A stretch of DNA of 64,000 nucleotides from Mobilibacterium timonense (GCF_900155555.1 NZ_FUHN01000008.1:504117-568116), one strand, 5' to 3'; shown: positions 44,146-53,587, counted from the first letter of the stretch. Program-made: numbers and translations. The notes: a model not told the origin generated them from the sequence alone.

Positions 44146-44491
44146 AGGGGTGACCATTAAATTAAAGGTCAGGACGGAAAACGGGACCGATGAATTCAAT
44201 CAGCCGATTTATTCAGATAGTTGGGTCGATGTGGATAATGTTTTGATCGGAGAGCCATCATCCAATGACGTCGTAGCAGCACTGAACCTTTATGGTAAAC
44301 GCCTCGCGTTTACCCTGGCAATTCCGAAGGGCGATGACCATAACTGGGTAAACACTGAGGTCAGATTCTTCGGGAGGATATTCAGGACCGTCGGAGAACC
44401 GGTGCAGGGAATAGAAGAGCTCATACCGCTCAGCTGGAACAAGAAAGTACAGGTGGAAACTTATGGCTTCGAAAGTGAAGATCAAGCTTAA
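44138..44491 (+). CDS. Head closure (stopper) protein
   Basis: 117 residues, beta-rich; DEFNQPIYSDSWVDVDNVLIGEP is the pattern of gp16/gp9-like stoppers. Fixed position after the connector. Confidence 0.7.
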   Translation: MIRGVTIKLKVRTENGTDEFNQPIYSDSWVDVDNVLIGEPSSNDVVAALNLYGKRLAFTLAIPKGDDHNWVNTEVRFFGRIFRTVGEPVQGIEELIPLSWNKKVQVETYGFESEDQA

Positions 44492-44711
44492 TAGTGCAGG
44501 TGTACGTGAGCTGATGAAATCGCCTGAAATGCAAGCCGTGTTACAGGAATATGGGGAACACGTAAGAGAGAACTGCGGCGATATCGCAGATGAATGTGAA
44601 GTCAATGGTGGTATAGGCCAGAAGAGAGCCCACGTGAATATCCATTGCACGACTCCTCGCGCGTATTATCACAACCTTAAGCACAACACATTATTGAAGG
44701 CACTGAAATGA
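44463..44711 (+). CDS. Tail completion protein, HK97 gp10-like (short)
   Basis: 82 residues; LNSAGVRELMKSPEMQAVLQEYG and PRAYYHNLKHNTLLKAL match the ends of minor-capsid/tail-completion proteins, here in a short form. Overlaps preceding and following genes. Confidence 0.65.
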   Translation: MASKVKIKLNSAGVRELMKSPEMQAVLQEYGEHVRENCGDIADECEVNGGIGQKRAHVNIHCTTPRAYYHNLKHNTLLKALK

Positions 44712-45043
44712 TAGAAAAAACCATACTTGATTATCTCAGCGGGAAATTGGACATGAAAGTTTACATGGAGATCCCTGAGAAAAAGCCTGGGGCATTTGTG
44801 GTGATAGAAAAGACGGGAAGCAGCCGGATCAATCATATTGAGTCGGCTACGCTGGCGGTGCAGTCTTATGGTCAGACGCTTGTAGAAGCAGCGAAGCTTA
44901 ATGAACGGGTAAAACAGGCGATGGATGATGCTATCGAGCTGCCATCGATAGGCAGCGTGCGATTCAGCACCGACTATAACTTCACTGACACTACCTTGAA
45001 GCACTACAGATATCAGGCCGTGTATGACATTACCTATTATTAG
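44708..45043 (+). CDS. Tail terminator protein
   Basis: 111 residues; FVVIEKTGSSRINHIESATLAVQ and YRYQAVYDITYY fit the lambda gpU/SPP1 gp17-like tail-terminator fold at this position. Confidence 0.7.
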   Translation: MIEKTILDYLSGKLDMKVYMEIPEKKPGAFVVIEKTGSSRINHIESATLAVQSYGQTLVEAAKLNERVKQAMDDAIELPSIGSVRFSTDYNFTDTTLKHYRYQAVYDITYY

Positions 45044-45057
45044 CAAAGGAGACCAAA

Positions 45058-45612
45058 ATGTCAGATACAAAAAACGTAAGTGTAGCAAAACCAAAGATAG
45101 GTGGAGCGATATTCAGAGCACCATATGGGACAAAGCTCCCAACAGATGCCGTTACGGCACTCGACCCGACATTCAAACAACTGGGATATATTTCTGATGA
45201 TGGTATCTCAAACGACAATTCGCCGGACTCTGACGCCATAAAGGCATGGGGAGGAGATACGGTAAAGACCATACAGAACGAGAAGAATGATACTTTTACA
45301 TTCACATTTATTGAGTGTCTCAATTTGGAAGTTCTCAAAGCAGTGTATGGAGATGATAACGTCTCCGGCACACTTGAAGATGGAGTAGTTATTAAGGCTA
45401 ATAGCAAACCACAGGAAGCTTGCAGCTGGGTGTTTGAAATGGTCCTGAATAGCACAATTGTAAAAAGGATCGTCATTCCGAACGCTGCTGTTTCTGAGGT
45501 TGGTACTATCAGCTATAAGGATGATGAAGCCATCGGATATGAGACGACCATCCAGGCGATGCCTGATACAGAAGGTCAGACTCACTACGATTACATGAAA
45601 AAATCCGCGTAA
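45058..45612 (+). CDS. Major tail (tube) protein
   Basis: 184 residues, beta-rich, starting after AAAGGAGACC. Contains GAIFRAPYGTKLPTDAVTAL and GYISDDGI near the N terminus and EVGTISYKDDEAIGYETTI near the C terminus, a layout shared with Bacillota phage tube proteins. Confidence 0.82.
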   Translation: MSDTKNVSVAKPKIGGAIFRAPYGTKLPTDAVTALDPTFKQLGYISDDGISNDNSPDSDAIKAWGGDTVKTIQNEKNDTFTFTFIECLNLEVLKAVYGDDNVSGTLEDGVVIKANSKPQEACSWVFEMVLNSTIVKRIVIPNAAVSEVGTISYKDDEAIGYETTIQAMPDTEGQTHYDYMKKSA

Positions 45613-45621
45613 GGAGAGGAA

Positions 45622-45885
45622 ATGGAAGGAAAAACAAAATCAGGATTTCAGTACAAGATAGCCGCCTCTGCCGCAGATGATATGGAACTGCTGGAAAATC
45701 TGGTGGCTATCGACAAAGGAGAAATAACAAAGGTTCCGGCCGTCCTCGATGCGATATTGGGAGAGGAGCAGAAGAAAGCCCTTTATGATCATTTGCGTGG
45801 AGAGGATGGCCGCGTGTCGGTCACCAGGGTGATACAGGAGCTGACGGAGATCTTCCAGAATGCAGACGATGACTCAAAAAAATAA
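45622..45885 (+). CDS. Tail assembly chaperone, short (G-like) form
   Basis: 87 residues, between tube and tape-measure genes. Ends AAA AAA TAA: the stop directly follows a seven-A run, which is the slippery site for the longer product. Confidence 0.82.
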   Translation: MEGKTKSGFQYKIAASAADDMELLENLVAIDKGEITKVPAVLDAILGEEQKKALYDHLRGEDGRVSVTRVIQELTEIFQNADDDSKK

Positions 45886-46262
45886 TAGCCCTCGCCGACA
45901 TGATCGCGAAGGACAGAGATGCACTCATATGCGATCTGGCCGAGACGTATCAGATCTACGACTATAAGCAGGTACCAGTATCTACGCTGGCCACACTTGC
46001 AGTCGGTCTGAGGGACACAAGTAGAATCAAGCTGAAGATGGCAGGAATGAATTACAGCCTGGAAACTCTCCTGCTAGCGGCAGCAGTAGACAGACTTAGC
46101 CTGCTGCTTTGGTCCAGGACAAAAAATGCAGAGCGTGGAAAGAATGCGCCGCAGCAGATATTAAGTTTGCTGACTTCTGGTTCCAGGAAACCAAAAGGCT
46201 TCAGTTCACCTGCAGATTTTTGGAACACCAGGGAGAGGATCATCAAGGGAGGTGAAAGCTAG
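45622..46262 (+). CDS. Tail assembly chaperone, long (GT-like) form by -1 frameshift
   Basis: The heptamer A-AAA-AAA at 45876-45882 is in the correct phase for tandem -1 slippage. After the shift the frame continues ATA ATA GCC CTC GCC GAC ATG and is open to 46262, adding about 127 residues (IIALADMIAKDRDALICDLAETY onward). The second frame has an internal ATG at 45900 without a ribosome site. This is the G/GT arrangement of siphophages, in which the ratio of short to long product guides tail assembly. Confidence 0.85.
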
Positions 46263-48133
46263 TGGCTACTCTGGGCGAAGCATATGTGCAGATCATTCCG
46301 TCTGCGAAAGGAATAGCCGGATCTTTGCTCGGAGCTATCGCTCCGGATGCAGAAAAAGCCGGAGTGACAAGTGGAACACTTTTCGGGAGCAAATTCGGTG
46401 CTGCAGCGAAACTTTTGGCCGGATCAGCAGCAGTGGCGGCATTTGGAAAATTTATACAGATGTCGGTCAAAGCCGGTGGTGCGCTTGAGCAATCCATAGG
46501 TGGAGTAGAGACGCTGTTCAAGAAAAGCGCGGGCACTGTGATCAAAGATGCAGATAAAGCTTATAAAACAGCTGGTCTTTCTGCCAATGCATACATGCAG
46601 CAGGTGACCAGCTTTTCAGCATCTCTGCTCCAGTCTCTTGGCGGTGATACGCAAAAGGCAGCTAAGCAGGCCAAGATGGCAATAACCGATATGGCGGATA
46701 ACTCCAACAAAATGGGCACATCTATGCAGTCCATCCAGGACGCCTATCAGGGATTCGCAAAGCAGAACTACACGATGCTTGATAACCTGAAACTCGGGTA
46801 CGGTGGGACCAAAACAGAGATGGAAAGGCTCCTGTCTGATGCTGAAAAGATAAGTGGAGTCCACTACGACATCAACAACTTGAATGATGTCTATAGCGCA
46901 ATCCATGTTATCCAGGGAGAACTTGGCATAACTGGGACCACAGCAAAGGAAGCCGCGACAACACTGGAAGGATCGTTCAATTCCATGAAGGCCGCAGCAG
47001 AAAATGTGCTGGCGGACCTGGCTCTTAACAGAAATGTGAATAAAGCCATGACGGCCCTTGCACAGACAGCATCGACCTTTGTTTTCGGCAACCTGATACC
47101 TATGATTGGCAATATCGTTGCTGCGCTTCCTAAAGCGATAGCCGCATTCCTGCAGACTGGAGTACCACTTCTTTTCAACGGAGTGAAAACCATGATGTCA
47201 AAGCTGGGTAGCTACATCATTGCCAACGGCCCTGCAATGGTAAAAGGCATCCAGTCGGCTTTCAAGGGGCTGACTACAGCGATCATGAATATTGATCCTG
47301 CGACAGGTACCAAGATAATGTCAGACCTTGGTAGATTCCTGATAGCAGCATTTCCGATTCTGATCAATGCACTTACAGCGATACTGGAGGGCGTGTCAAG
47401 CTTACTGGGTACACTGGTCGTAAAGCTGGCGCAGATGGGCTGGGAATGGATCAAAGCCCTTGCCAAAGGCGTTGCAAATGGAGTCGGTGACCTTGTGCTT
47501 GCAGGAGGACAGGCTGCCGCTAACTTCAATGCAAGGATAGTACAGGCTGTTGGCGACCTGATCAATTCGGGCCTCGCCTGGGTGAGAGGTATCGCTACAG
47601 GGATCGGGAGAGGACTTGGATCTGCGGTAGCTGCAGCTGCCAGGATAATCAGTGGAGCTGTCTCTGCCGTTCGAAGTGGCGTTGGAAGCATGATGTCTGC
47701 CGGGCTGGACCTTGTGAGAGGAATCTGGCGAGGGATCAGTAATGGTTATGGATGGATCACTGGAAAAATAAGAGGATGGGTCGGTGATGTAGTCAATTAC
47801 ATGAAGCGGGCCTTCAAGATCGGATCACCGTCAAGAGTTATGGCAGATGAGATAGGTCACTGGATCCCGGCAGGAATCGCAATGGGTATCCAGGGAAATG
47901 CTAGTGCTGTTACAAGAGCAATGGACGACATATCAGCGAGTGTCATCAAACCACTTAACGCGGGTACTGCACTTGCCGATATTTCGAGCGTTGTCGCAGG
48001 CCACGCTGATCAGGAAGGCGCAGGGAAAAGCATTACGCAGATCATAAACATCAATCAACCCGTCTCGTCACCAGTGGAAACCGCCAGAGCGATCAAGAAT
48101 CAGGCGATTAGATTAGGACTTGCGGGGGTGTAA
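46262..48133 (+). CDS. Tape measure protein
   Basis: 623 residues. N-terminal SAKGIAGSLLGAIAPDAEKAG, then long helical and hydrophobic Ala/Gly-rich stretches, and a C-terminal FKIGSPSRVMADEIGHWIPAG motif common to tape measures. The length predicts a fairly short tail, under 100 nm by the usual 1.5 angstrom per residue rule. GTG start overlaps the previous TAG; GGGAGGTG upstream. Confidence 0.9.
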   Translation: MATLGEAYVQIIPSAKGIAGSLLGAIAPDAEKAGVTSGTLFGSKFGAAAKLLAGSAAVAAFGKFIQMSVKAGGALEQSIGGVETLFKKSAGTVIKDADKAYKTAGLSANAYMQQVTSFSASLLQSLGGDTQKAAKQAKMAITDMADNSNKMGTSMQSIQDAYQGFAKQNYTMLDNLKLGYGGTKTEMERLLSDAEKISGVHYDINNLNDVYSAIHVIQGELGITGTTAKEAATTLEGSFNSMKAAAENVLADLALNRNVNKAMTALAQTASTFVFGNLIPMIGNIVAALPKAIAAFLQTGVPLLFNGVKTMMSKLGSYIIANGPAMVKGIQSAFKGLTTAIMNIDPATGTKIMSDLGRFLIAAFPILINALTAILEGVSSLLGTLVVKLAQMGWEWIKALAKGVANGVGDLVLAGGQAAANFNARIVQAVGDLINSGLAWVRGIATGIGRGLGSAVAAAARIISGAVSAVRSGVGSMMSAGLDLVRGIWRGISNGYGWITGKIRGWVGDVVNYMKRAFKIGSPSRVMADEIGHWIPAGIAMGIQGNASAVTRAMDDISASVIKPLNAGTALADISSVVAGHADQEGAGKSITQIININQPVSSPVETARAIKNQAIRLGLAGV

Positions 48134-48988
48134 ATGGACATAAGAAATGCAGACATAACGGCCACTCGCAGTGATGGCAAAATATTCCATTATCGGTCGG
48201 ATGATTGGCTGCTGAAACAGATCGATGGCTTCGACAATGCAGATATTGAAATCTTTAAATCAGCACGTGGTGTGGGTGATGGTGAGATCATTACCGGACA
48301 ACGCAGGAAGAGCCGCGAGATAACGATCACTGCTCGGCCGCGAAGTATCTACGGCCTGCGAGAGATCCGCAATCAGGCTATAGCTTTCCATTCCAATCGC
48401 TATACATATGATGTTGCCTGTACTTATATGGGACGGACATTGGTAGCAAAAAAATGTTATCTGCAAGCATTCAGTTTTCCGGTGACCAATCCCAGGACGA
48501 CCAGTAAATTGACAGTAGTATTCCTATCCGGTGATCCGGACCTTTTCGCTAGCGCATCCAGCAATGTCACTATGACGGACATCACAGCAAAGTGGAAAGT
48601 AACACGGTCGTACATAAGTGGCAAGCCGCTGGTATTCGCTACAGCGGCAAGGGCTGATTCGATAGTGATCGGATACGAGGGCATAAACTCGGCGACGATC
48701 AAATTGACCATAAACTTTACCGGATATGCCAAGGGCATCCACATCATCGTTGGTCAGGAGTCAGCGACGATAGAAAAAGAGTTCAACGAAGGCGATAAGT
48801 TGACGATAGACAGCTCGAAATCATTCGCAGATCTTAATGGGACAATTTTGCCATATGCGGAAACCGGCAACTATGATTTTCGACAGATGACGTTGGAAGC
48901 CGGTGACAATAGAGTGTCAGTTAAGGCAGACACGGGGTCCGCCTTTTCAACAGCGATAGAGTACACAGGAAGGTATAACGGCTTATGA
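48134..48988 (+). CDS. Distal tail protein (Dit)
   Basis: 284 residues directly after the tape measure. LKQIDGFDNADIEIFKSA, GDGEIITGQRRKSREITI and the C-terminal galectin-like strands match siphovirus tail component/Dit proteins. Confidence 0.82.
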   Translation: MDIRNADITATRSDGKIFHYRSDDWLLKQIDGFDNADIEIFKSARGVGDGEIITGQRRKSREITITARPRSIYGLREIRNQAIAFHSNRYTYDVACTYMGRTLVAKKCYLQAFSFPVTNPRTTSKLTVVFLSGDPDLFASASSNVTMTDITAKWKVTRSYISGKPLVFATAARADSIVIGYEGINSATIKLTINFTGYAKGIHIIVGQESATIEKEFNEGDKLTIDSSKSFADLNGTILPYAETGNYDFRQMTLEAGDNRVSVKADTGSAFSTAIEYTGRYNGL

Positions 48989-50115
48989 TCACTTTTTACG
49001 ACAAGACTGGTAAACAGCTTGATGAGATCACGTTTATCGAGTGCCAGTGGGAGAGGAAGTACTCAGAGGCCGGATCGTTTTCTATCTACTGCGCTGCAGC
49101 CGATTGGAATTTTGATATCAAGTATCTGATGAATACTGACCGGAAAGAAACGGCGATAGTGCAGAAAATCGTATTTGAGAAGAAGACCGAGGGGAACTTT
49201 ATTACAGCCTCAGGGTTCTTCCTGGAAAAGGTGCTGTCATGGGGATGCAATTATGAACCTGTCACATTGACCGCATCCACGGAAGCCGCAGTCAAGGCGG
49301 CGATCACAACCCTGATGACCAAGGACTTCAGTTCTAACTCCAGTTATAAGCAGCTGGGTGAAATCTCCTTTTCAGACGATTCAACTTTTCCGGCTTCAAT
49401 CAATCAGTCATTGGATCCAGGTACAGATTTTGCCTCAGTGCTTTATGACAGCTTGCAGGAGAATGGTATGTCCTTCTGGTGCGAGCCGGTCTTCCACACT
49501 GATGAATCGGCGCCGCTTCTTGGTGTAGTGATCCATACTTACAAAGGAGCTGACAGGTCAGGGGCTGTATTTTTCTCTGAGGGATACAATGACGTTTCTG
49601 ATGTTAGCTATACTCTCGACGAGTCTGCGGAATATCCGCTATATGGCATCATGCAGGAAGTGCAGGCTGCCAGTGGCTTTGACAATGTGATATCCGTAAA
49701 TACCAAAGAGGGCGTTAAGTACTTTATTAGTGAGACTATCGCCGTGGACACGAATTGTCCATCAGATCTGGGTGCATGCTGGCCACTGAAGGTCATCACC
49801 GGGAGCGTTTCGGGTATGGAAATGGTATCTGCGAATCAGCAGGCGATTAGAGATGCAATGAAGCAGCAAGCCACGACTGACATGCTCAACCACTACAAAA
49901 TCGAGACGATCACGGCCAATGTGATACAAGAAACTTTTTTGTATCTTGAGAATTACGACCTTGGTGATATTTGCACGGTGATCCTCGACGATCTTAAGCA
50001 AATGTTTGTGGCACGGATCGCAGAGATAGAAGAGGTACATCGAAATAACACAGTAGAAATAACTCTTACGCTCGGGACGCCACAAAAGACAAAGTATCGA
50101 GCTGTGAGGGTATAG
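48985..50115 (+). CDS. Tail-associated protein, ReqiPepy6 gp37-like (Tal)
   Basis: 376 residues overlapping dit by four bases (ATGA). ITFIECQWERKYSEAGSFSIYC, ASGFFLEKVL and the closing EVHRNNTVEITLTLG match the gp37-like baseplate hub family. No peptidoglycan-hydrolase domain is attached. Confidence 0.8.
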   Translation: MITFYDKTGKQLDEITFIECQWERKYSEAGSFSIYCAAADWNFDIKYLMNTDRKETAIVQKIVFEKKTEGNFITASGFFLEKVLSWGCNYEPVTLTASTEAAVKAAITTLMTKDFSSNSSYKQLGEISFSDDSTFPASINQSLDPGTDFASVLYDSLQENGMSFWCEPVFHTDESAPLLGVVIHTYKGADRSGAVFFSEGYNDVSDVSYTLDESAEYPLYGIMQEVQAASGFDNVISVNTKEGVKYFISETIAVDTNCPSDLGACWPLKVITGSVSGMEMVSANQQAIRDAMKQQATTDMLNHYKIETITANVIQETFLYLENYDLGDICTVILDDLKQMFVARIAEIEEVHRNNTVEITLTLGTPQKTKYRAVRV

Positions 50116-50123
50116 GAGAAATC

Positions 50124-51065
50124 ATGATTAGTTATCCATTTGAATCGAAAAATGTGACGACGGACAATCCATATGGTGACAGGGCGATCACAGATGAAAT
50201 GGAGAGGGAATTTAATCAGCTGACCTGGACTAACGGAGTTTTTATTAACGACAATAGCCTGGTCAATTCCCTGAAGGTATCTGCAGTCGGGGGAATGCAA
50301 GTAGCTGTTGCGCCCGGCGGGTGTCACATAAACGGTGCCAAGGCGTATGAGTCTGCGACCAGGACTTTTACACTGGAAGCGTCTAGCGACACATACATGC
50401 GTATTGATAGAATCGTGGCCCGCTTCGACACGTCGGACTCGGTGCGATCCATTGAACTTTACGTGAAGCAGGGTACGCCATCCACAACAGCGGTTGCTCC
50501 GACGCTCGTAAGGGCATCAAACTATTACGAACTTGCACTTGCTGACATATACATAGGCAAGAGCGTAACAGAGATCACGCAGAGCAACATCACGGACCAG
50601 CGCCTCAATTCTGAGGTCTGCGGCATGGTGGCGCCAGCATTTCCGACGTCGATAGACACTACTGACATTTTCAATCAATTTCAGTCCGCACTCGATAAGT
50701 ATATGAGCCTGGTGCAGTCTGCAATTGACGGAACCACGGCGGGCAACCTGCAAAGCGAAATTGACGCAGCAAACGCGGGACTAACAAAGGCCAATCAGCG
50801 GATGCTCATCTTCCAGGACAAGAGCCTCGACTTAACAAAGGCCGTATCTGATACGACATACAGCGAGCAGGGTTACACCTATCACGTAGATCTGGCACTC
50901 TCCGGATGCACGGCAGATTACATCCCTGATGTCTATCTGTCAGCACCATCATCGGTGATAAGTGACATCTGCCAGACCGGCGCGGGGTATGTCCGCTTTT
51001 TCGTCAGCACCAACACGGGGACTATCACAATCCCGGTCATCAGACTGACAAAGGGGGGTGAGTAG
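50124..51065 (+). CDS. Baseplate upper protein / tail fibre-like protein
   Basis: 313 residues. DRAITDEMEREFNQLTWTNGVF at the N terminus is a common start for upper-baseplate proteins of Bacillota phages; a helical segment (DKYMSLVQSAIDGTTAGNLQ) follows, then a beta-rich C-terminal domain. Probably part of the host-recognition device. Confidence 0.7.
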   Translation: MISYPFESKNVTTDNPYGDRAITDEMEREFNQLTWTNGVFINDNSLVNSLKVSAVGGMQVAVAPGGCHINGAKAYESATRTFTLEASSDTYMRIDRIVARFDTSDSVRSIELYVKQGTPSTTAVAPTLVRASNYYELALADIYIGKSVTEITQSNITDQRLNSEVCGMVAPAFPTSIDTTDIFNQFQSALDKYMSLVQSAIDGTTAGNLQSEIDAANAGLTKANQRMLIFQDKSLDLTKAVSDTTYSEQGYTYHVDLALSGCTADYIPDVYLSAPSSVISDICQTGAGYVRFFVSTNTGTITIPVIRLTKGGE

Positions 51066-51067
51066 CG

Positions 51068-51382
51068 ATGATTGGCGCCACGCACGGAAAGAAACAGCCG
51101 CACGGAGTTAAGGACTCTGTGATCATCACGGAGCAGTTTGCAAACAACGTTTGGACGGCTCCGGCTGACGGGATACTCACAGTATGCCTGGAACCGGCAG
51201 CAACAACAATCTGTATTTTGCGTTATACCCGCAACGGCTCGCAGCAGAGAGGGCTTTGCGTAAACAGCATAAGCGGCGCAATCGCCACAGGCACGATGCC
51301 AGTGCATAAGGGCGATGCAATTAAGCGAGTCTACACGAGCAATGTACAGACGGAAACCATCACATTTGATGAATTTGAATAG
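51068..51382 (+). CDS. Small tail-tip protein
   Basis: 104 residues, predicted beta sandwich (NNVWTAPADGILTVCLEP, ETITFDEFE). Two bases after the baseplate gene, just before another tail-tip gene. Likely a receptor-binding or accessory subunit; not recognised further. Confidence 0.55.
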   Translation: MIGATHGKKQPHGVKDSVIITEQFANNVWTAPADGILTVCLEPAATTICILRYTRNGSQQRGLCVNSISGAIATGTMPVHKGDAIKRVYTSNVQTETITFDEFE

Positions 51383-51391
51383 GGGGTAATC

Positions 51392-51741
51392 ATGATTGGT
51401 AAAGTATACGGGGGGGTAAGAAACCTTTGCAAATAGTGAATCAGAGCATTCTCGACGGCGGCGGAGAAATAACGTACTACGTTTTCAAGGAGCTGAAACT
51501 GGTAATCGCATACTTTACGATAGCAAGCTCGATCACGATTGCCAGCAACTACTGGTACAACTACGCGATTCCTAGCGCGGTGGGCGTGCCTGCGGCGCAT
51601 CGAGACGCGCCAATGGTAGGCGGAGCCGGCGGAAACGTCGGCGGCATGCTCAGGGTCAACGCCGGAGAAGCTAAGATCAATTTCTACTCCGGCAACGTCG
51701 GGAGTGCGCCATCAGGCACTATAATTTTTCCAATTAAGTAA
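51392..51741 (+). pseudogene. Tail-tip protein gene out of frame at a G7 tract
   Basis: AGGGGGTAATC precedes ATG 51392, but the frame MIGKVYGGVRNLCK stops after 14 codons. The run of seven G at 51410-51416 is the cause: a -1 shift there gives GGGKKPLQIVNQSILDGGGE and then 100 further residues to 51741, a Gly-rich beta protein. Without a shift the downstream part could only start at TTG 51427. A phase-variable or slipping G tract, or a simple mutation or base-calling error. Confidence 0.6.
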
Positions 51742-51745
51742 TCAT

Positions 51746-51769
51746 GAGCCTGGAATGAGGCTCTTTTTT
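51746..51769 (+). terminator. Terminator after the tail module
   Basis: GAGCCT-GGAATG-AGGCTC followed by T6. Confidence 0.75.
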
Positions 51770-51793
51770 ATTACAGAGAAAGGAGAGGGAAAA

Positions 51794-52093
51794 ATGAACA
51801 AGGGGACAAAAATAAGAACCATACTTGCCGTCGCCACATCTATAAACACCGCATTGATCGCAACAGATGTAACGGGATTCAATAGCAAAATGTTGAACAC
51901 AATTTACACGATTTTGTCCATCATCTGCAATTTCATAATTGTCGCCCTGACGACGTACTACAATAACGACTTCACACAGGCGGCCGCACAAGGAACGGAG
52001 TTTACAAGAGCAATAAAGGCCGGTGTTGATCCGCTGGAGCATGTCGCAATGGGCCCTGGAACTGATAACGATACAGAGGAAGGAGCGGAATAA
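51794..52093 (+). CDS. Phage holin
   Basis: 99 residues. TKIRTILAVATSINTALIA and MLNTIYTILSIICNFIIVALTTYY are two membrane segments of the SPP1/phi11-type holin family, followed by NDFTQAA and an acidic tail. AAAGGAGAGGG precedes ATG 51794; next to the endolysin. Confidence 0.88.
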   Translation: MNKGTKIRTILAVATSINTALIATDVTGFNSKMLNTIYTILSIICNFIIVALTTYYNNDFTQAAAQGTEFTRAIKAGVDPLEHVAMGPGTDNDTEEGAE

Positions 52094-52935
52094 TGGAATA
52101 TATAACAAAATACAATTCGCCTTACTTCTTCCCGACGAATAGTCCGCAAATGATTGTACTCCATCACTGGGGCAGCGACGGTCAGACAATGGCGGGCGTG
52201 ATCGACTGGTTCTGCCGGAAGGGACGCGGGAGTAATGGTACAAGCGCGCATTACGTAGTCAGCGGGAATCAGTGCGCCTGCCTGGTCAACGAAGGCAAGG
52301 GCGCATGGCATGCCGGTAACCATTGGTACAACGAGCATTCAATAGGTATTGAAGCCAGGCCTGAAATGGATACGGAGACCTACAAAACGGTAATCGAGAC
52401 TGTGGCCATGATTTACAAGCACCTCGGAAAGGTCGTACCAATAATCGGACACTTGGACGTGCCTGGTGTTAAAACAGCCTGCCCGGGAAGATACTATTCA
52501 CATATTGCTGACATACAGGCTCAGGCTACTGCTCTTTACCAGTCCGGTAAGGCACCAACAGGCCCTGCGGCCTCCGGTACAACCTCTGATGGCAAGCTTG
52601 TAATAGATGGTGAGTTCGGCTCCGCCTCCTGCAAGAGGCTCCAGGTGTGGCTCGGTGCGCCGTACAGAGATGGTATCCTTTCCGGACAGCTCAGATCTCA
52701 GAGCACCTATATCCGCAACTTCAAGTGGTGCGTATCATATGCCAGCTCCGGCGGATCTGCGACGGTCAAGCTGCTCCAGCGCAAGGTGGGAGCCGGAGTA
52801 GATGGCTACCTGGGCAAAGAGACGATCAGCAAGCTGCAGACATGGCTTAACAGATCGGGCTATAAGCTGGCCGTGGATGGCATCGCTGGTCCTGCGACCT
52901 GCAGAGCACTGCAGCAGTATCTCAATGCTCACTAG
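52093..52935 (+). CDS. Endolysin: N-acetylmuramoyl-L-alanine amidase with peptidoglycan-binding domain
   Basis: 280 residues. Amidase_2 domain with zinc His in IVLHHWGS, SAHYVV, IGIEARPE and GHLDV...KTACPG; C-terminal peptidoglycan-binding repeats (SASCKRLQVWLG and VDGIAGPATCRALQQYL). Cleaves the amide bond between MurNAc and L-Ala at lysis. Its start overlaps the holin stop by one base. Confidence 0.93.
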   Translation: MEYITKYNSPYFFPTNSPQMIVLHHWGSDGQTMAGVIDWFCRKGRGSNGTSAHYVVSGNQCACLVNEGKGAWHAGNHWYNEHSIGIEARPEMDTETYKTVIETVAMIYKHLGKVVPIIGHLDVPGVKTACPGRYYSHIADIQAQATALYQSGKAPTGPAASGTTSDGKLVIDGEFGSASCKRLQVWLGAPYRDGILSGQLRSQSTYIRNFKWCVSYASSGGSATVKLLQRKVGAGVDGYLGKETISKLQTWLNRSGYKLAVDGIAGPATCRALQQYLNAH

Positions 52936-52944
52936 GAGGTCGCG

Positions 52945-53286
52945 ATGGGATGGAAAATAGGCCTTATTAACGCGCTGCTTTCCGGCGGGTTCTTCGTGTT
53001 CCTGGAGTTTCTTATAAAGAGGCATGACCGCAAGAAGGCGAACGAGCTCGATCCCAAGGTCCTGAAAAATTTGATGCTGGCCTCCGGCGCCATCATCCAG
53101 GACAGGATCGTGCAGCTGTCACGGATGCACATCAAGCGTGGTAAGATCAGCGTGGAGGACAAGGAAGAGCTCTGGCAGATCGTGGATCCGTACTTCAAAG
53201 CAGGGTTCAACCATTTGGGTAAAGAGTACTGGCACGCAGTGGATAAGCTGCCCGTTATAGACAAGTGCGAAGAAGTCGATGAGTAG
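52945..53286 (+). CDS. Hypothetical membrane-anchored protein after the endolysin
   Basis: 113 residues with an N-terminal hydrophobic segment (IGLINALLSGGFFVFLEFLI) and a basic/amphipathic remainder. Ten bases behind the endolysin with TAGGAGGTCGCG, so part of the lysis operon; a spanin-like or antiholin-like role is possible but unproven. Confidence 0.6.
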   Translation: MGWKIGLINALLSGGFFVFLEFLIKRHDRKKANELDPKVLKNLMLASGAIIQDRIVQLSRMHIKRGKISVEDKEELWQIVDPYFKAGFNHLGKEYWHAVDKLPVIDKCEEVDE

Positions 53287-53364
53287 GGCGCAAAAGTATG
53301 GCACAGTGGCTTTTTCAGTGCCTGCTGGAGCATAGACTCGTTGCAGGCGATGATAATGAAAAGG

Positions 53365-53392
53365 GAGTCGAGGCAATCCCGGCTCTTTTTTT
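53365..53392 (+). terminator. Terminator of the lysis operon
   Basis: GAGTCG/CGGCTC stem followed by T7. Confidence 0.75.
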
Positions 53393-53424
53393 ATGGGTAA
53401 AATCAGACTTCCTGAAATAATCTG

Positions 53425-53456
53425 TTAACATAGGGCGCACACTATGTTAATATAAT
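53425..53456 (+). promoter_or_regulatory. Promoter with inverted-repeat operator before microprotein genes
   Basis: Perfect inverted repeat TTAACATAG-GGCGCACA-CTATGTTAA (53425-53450) abutting a TATAAT at 53451-53456; a -35-like TTAACA is the first arm. A repressor bound here would block the small genes that follow. Confidence 0.55.
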
Positions 53457-53476
53457 TACAGAAAGGAGGTACGGAG

Positions 53477-53587
53477 ATGAGCAATAAAAAAAGCGGCAAT
53501 AAGGCCGAAAGAATGAACCTCATAACCGCAATAATCAATTTGATCGTTGCCTTGATCACCTTGATTATATCAGTCAGAGGCCATTAA
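53477..53587 (+). CDS. Hydrophobic 36-residue microprotein
   Basis: Strong AAAGGAGG site precedes ATG 53477. Basic N terminus (NKKSGNKAERM), then one membrane helix NLITAIINLIVALITLIISV. Size and form recall type I toxins or holin-like peptides. A GGGGG/CCCCC hairpin (53593-53609 area) follows. Confidence 0.6.
   Translation: MSNKKSGNKAERMNLITAIINLIVALITLIISVRGH

Noticed and set aside
45900-46262. Independent gene for the second tail chaperone frame
   Set aside because: No ribosome site and an in-phase A7 slippery site upstream; better explained as a frameshift extension.
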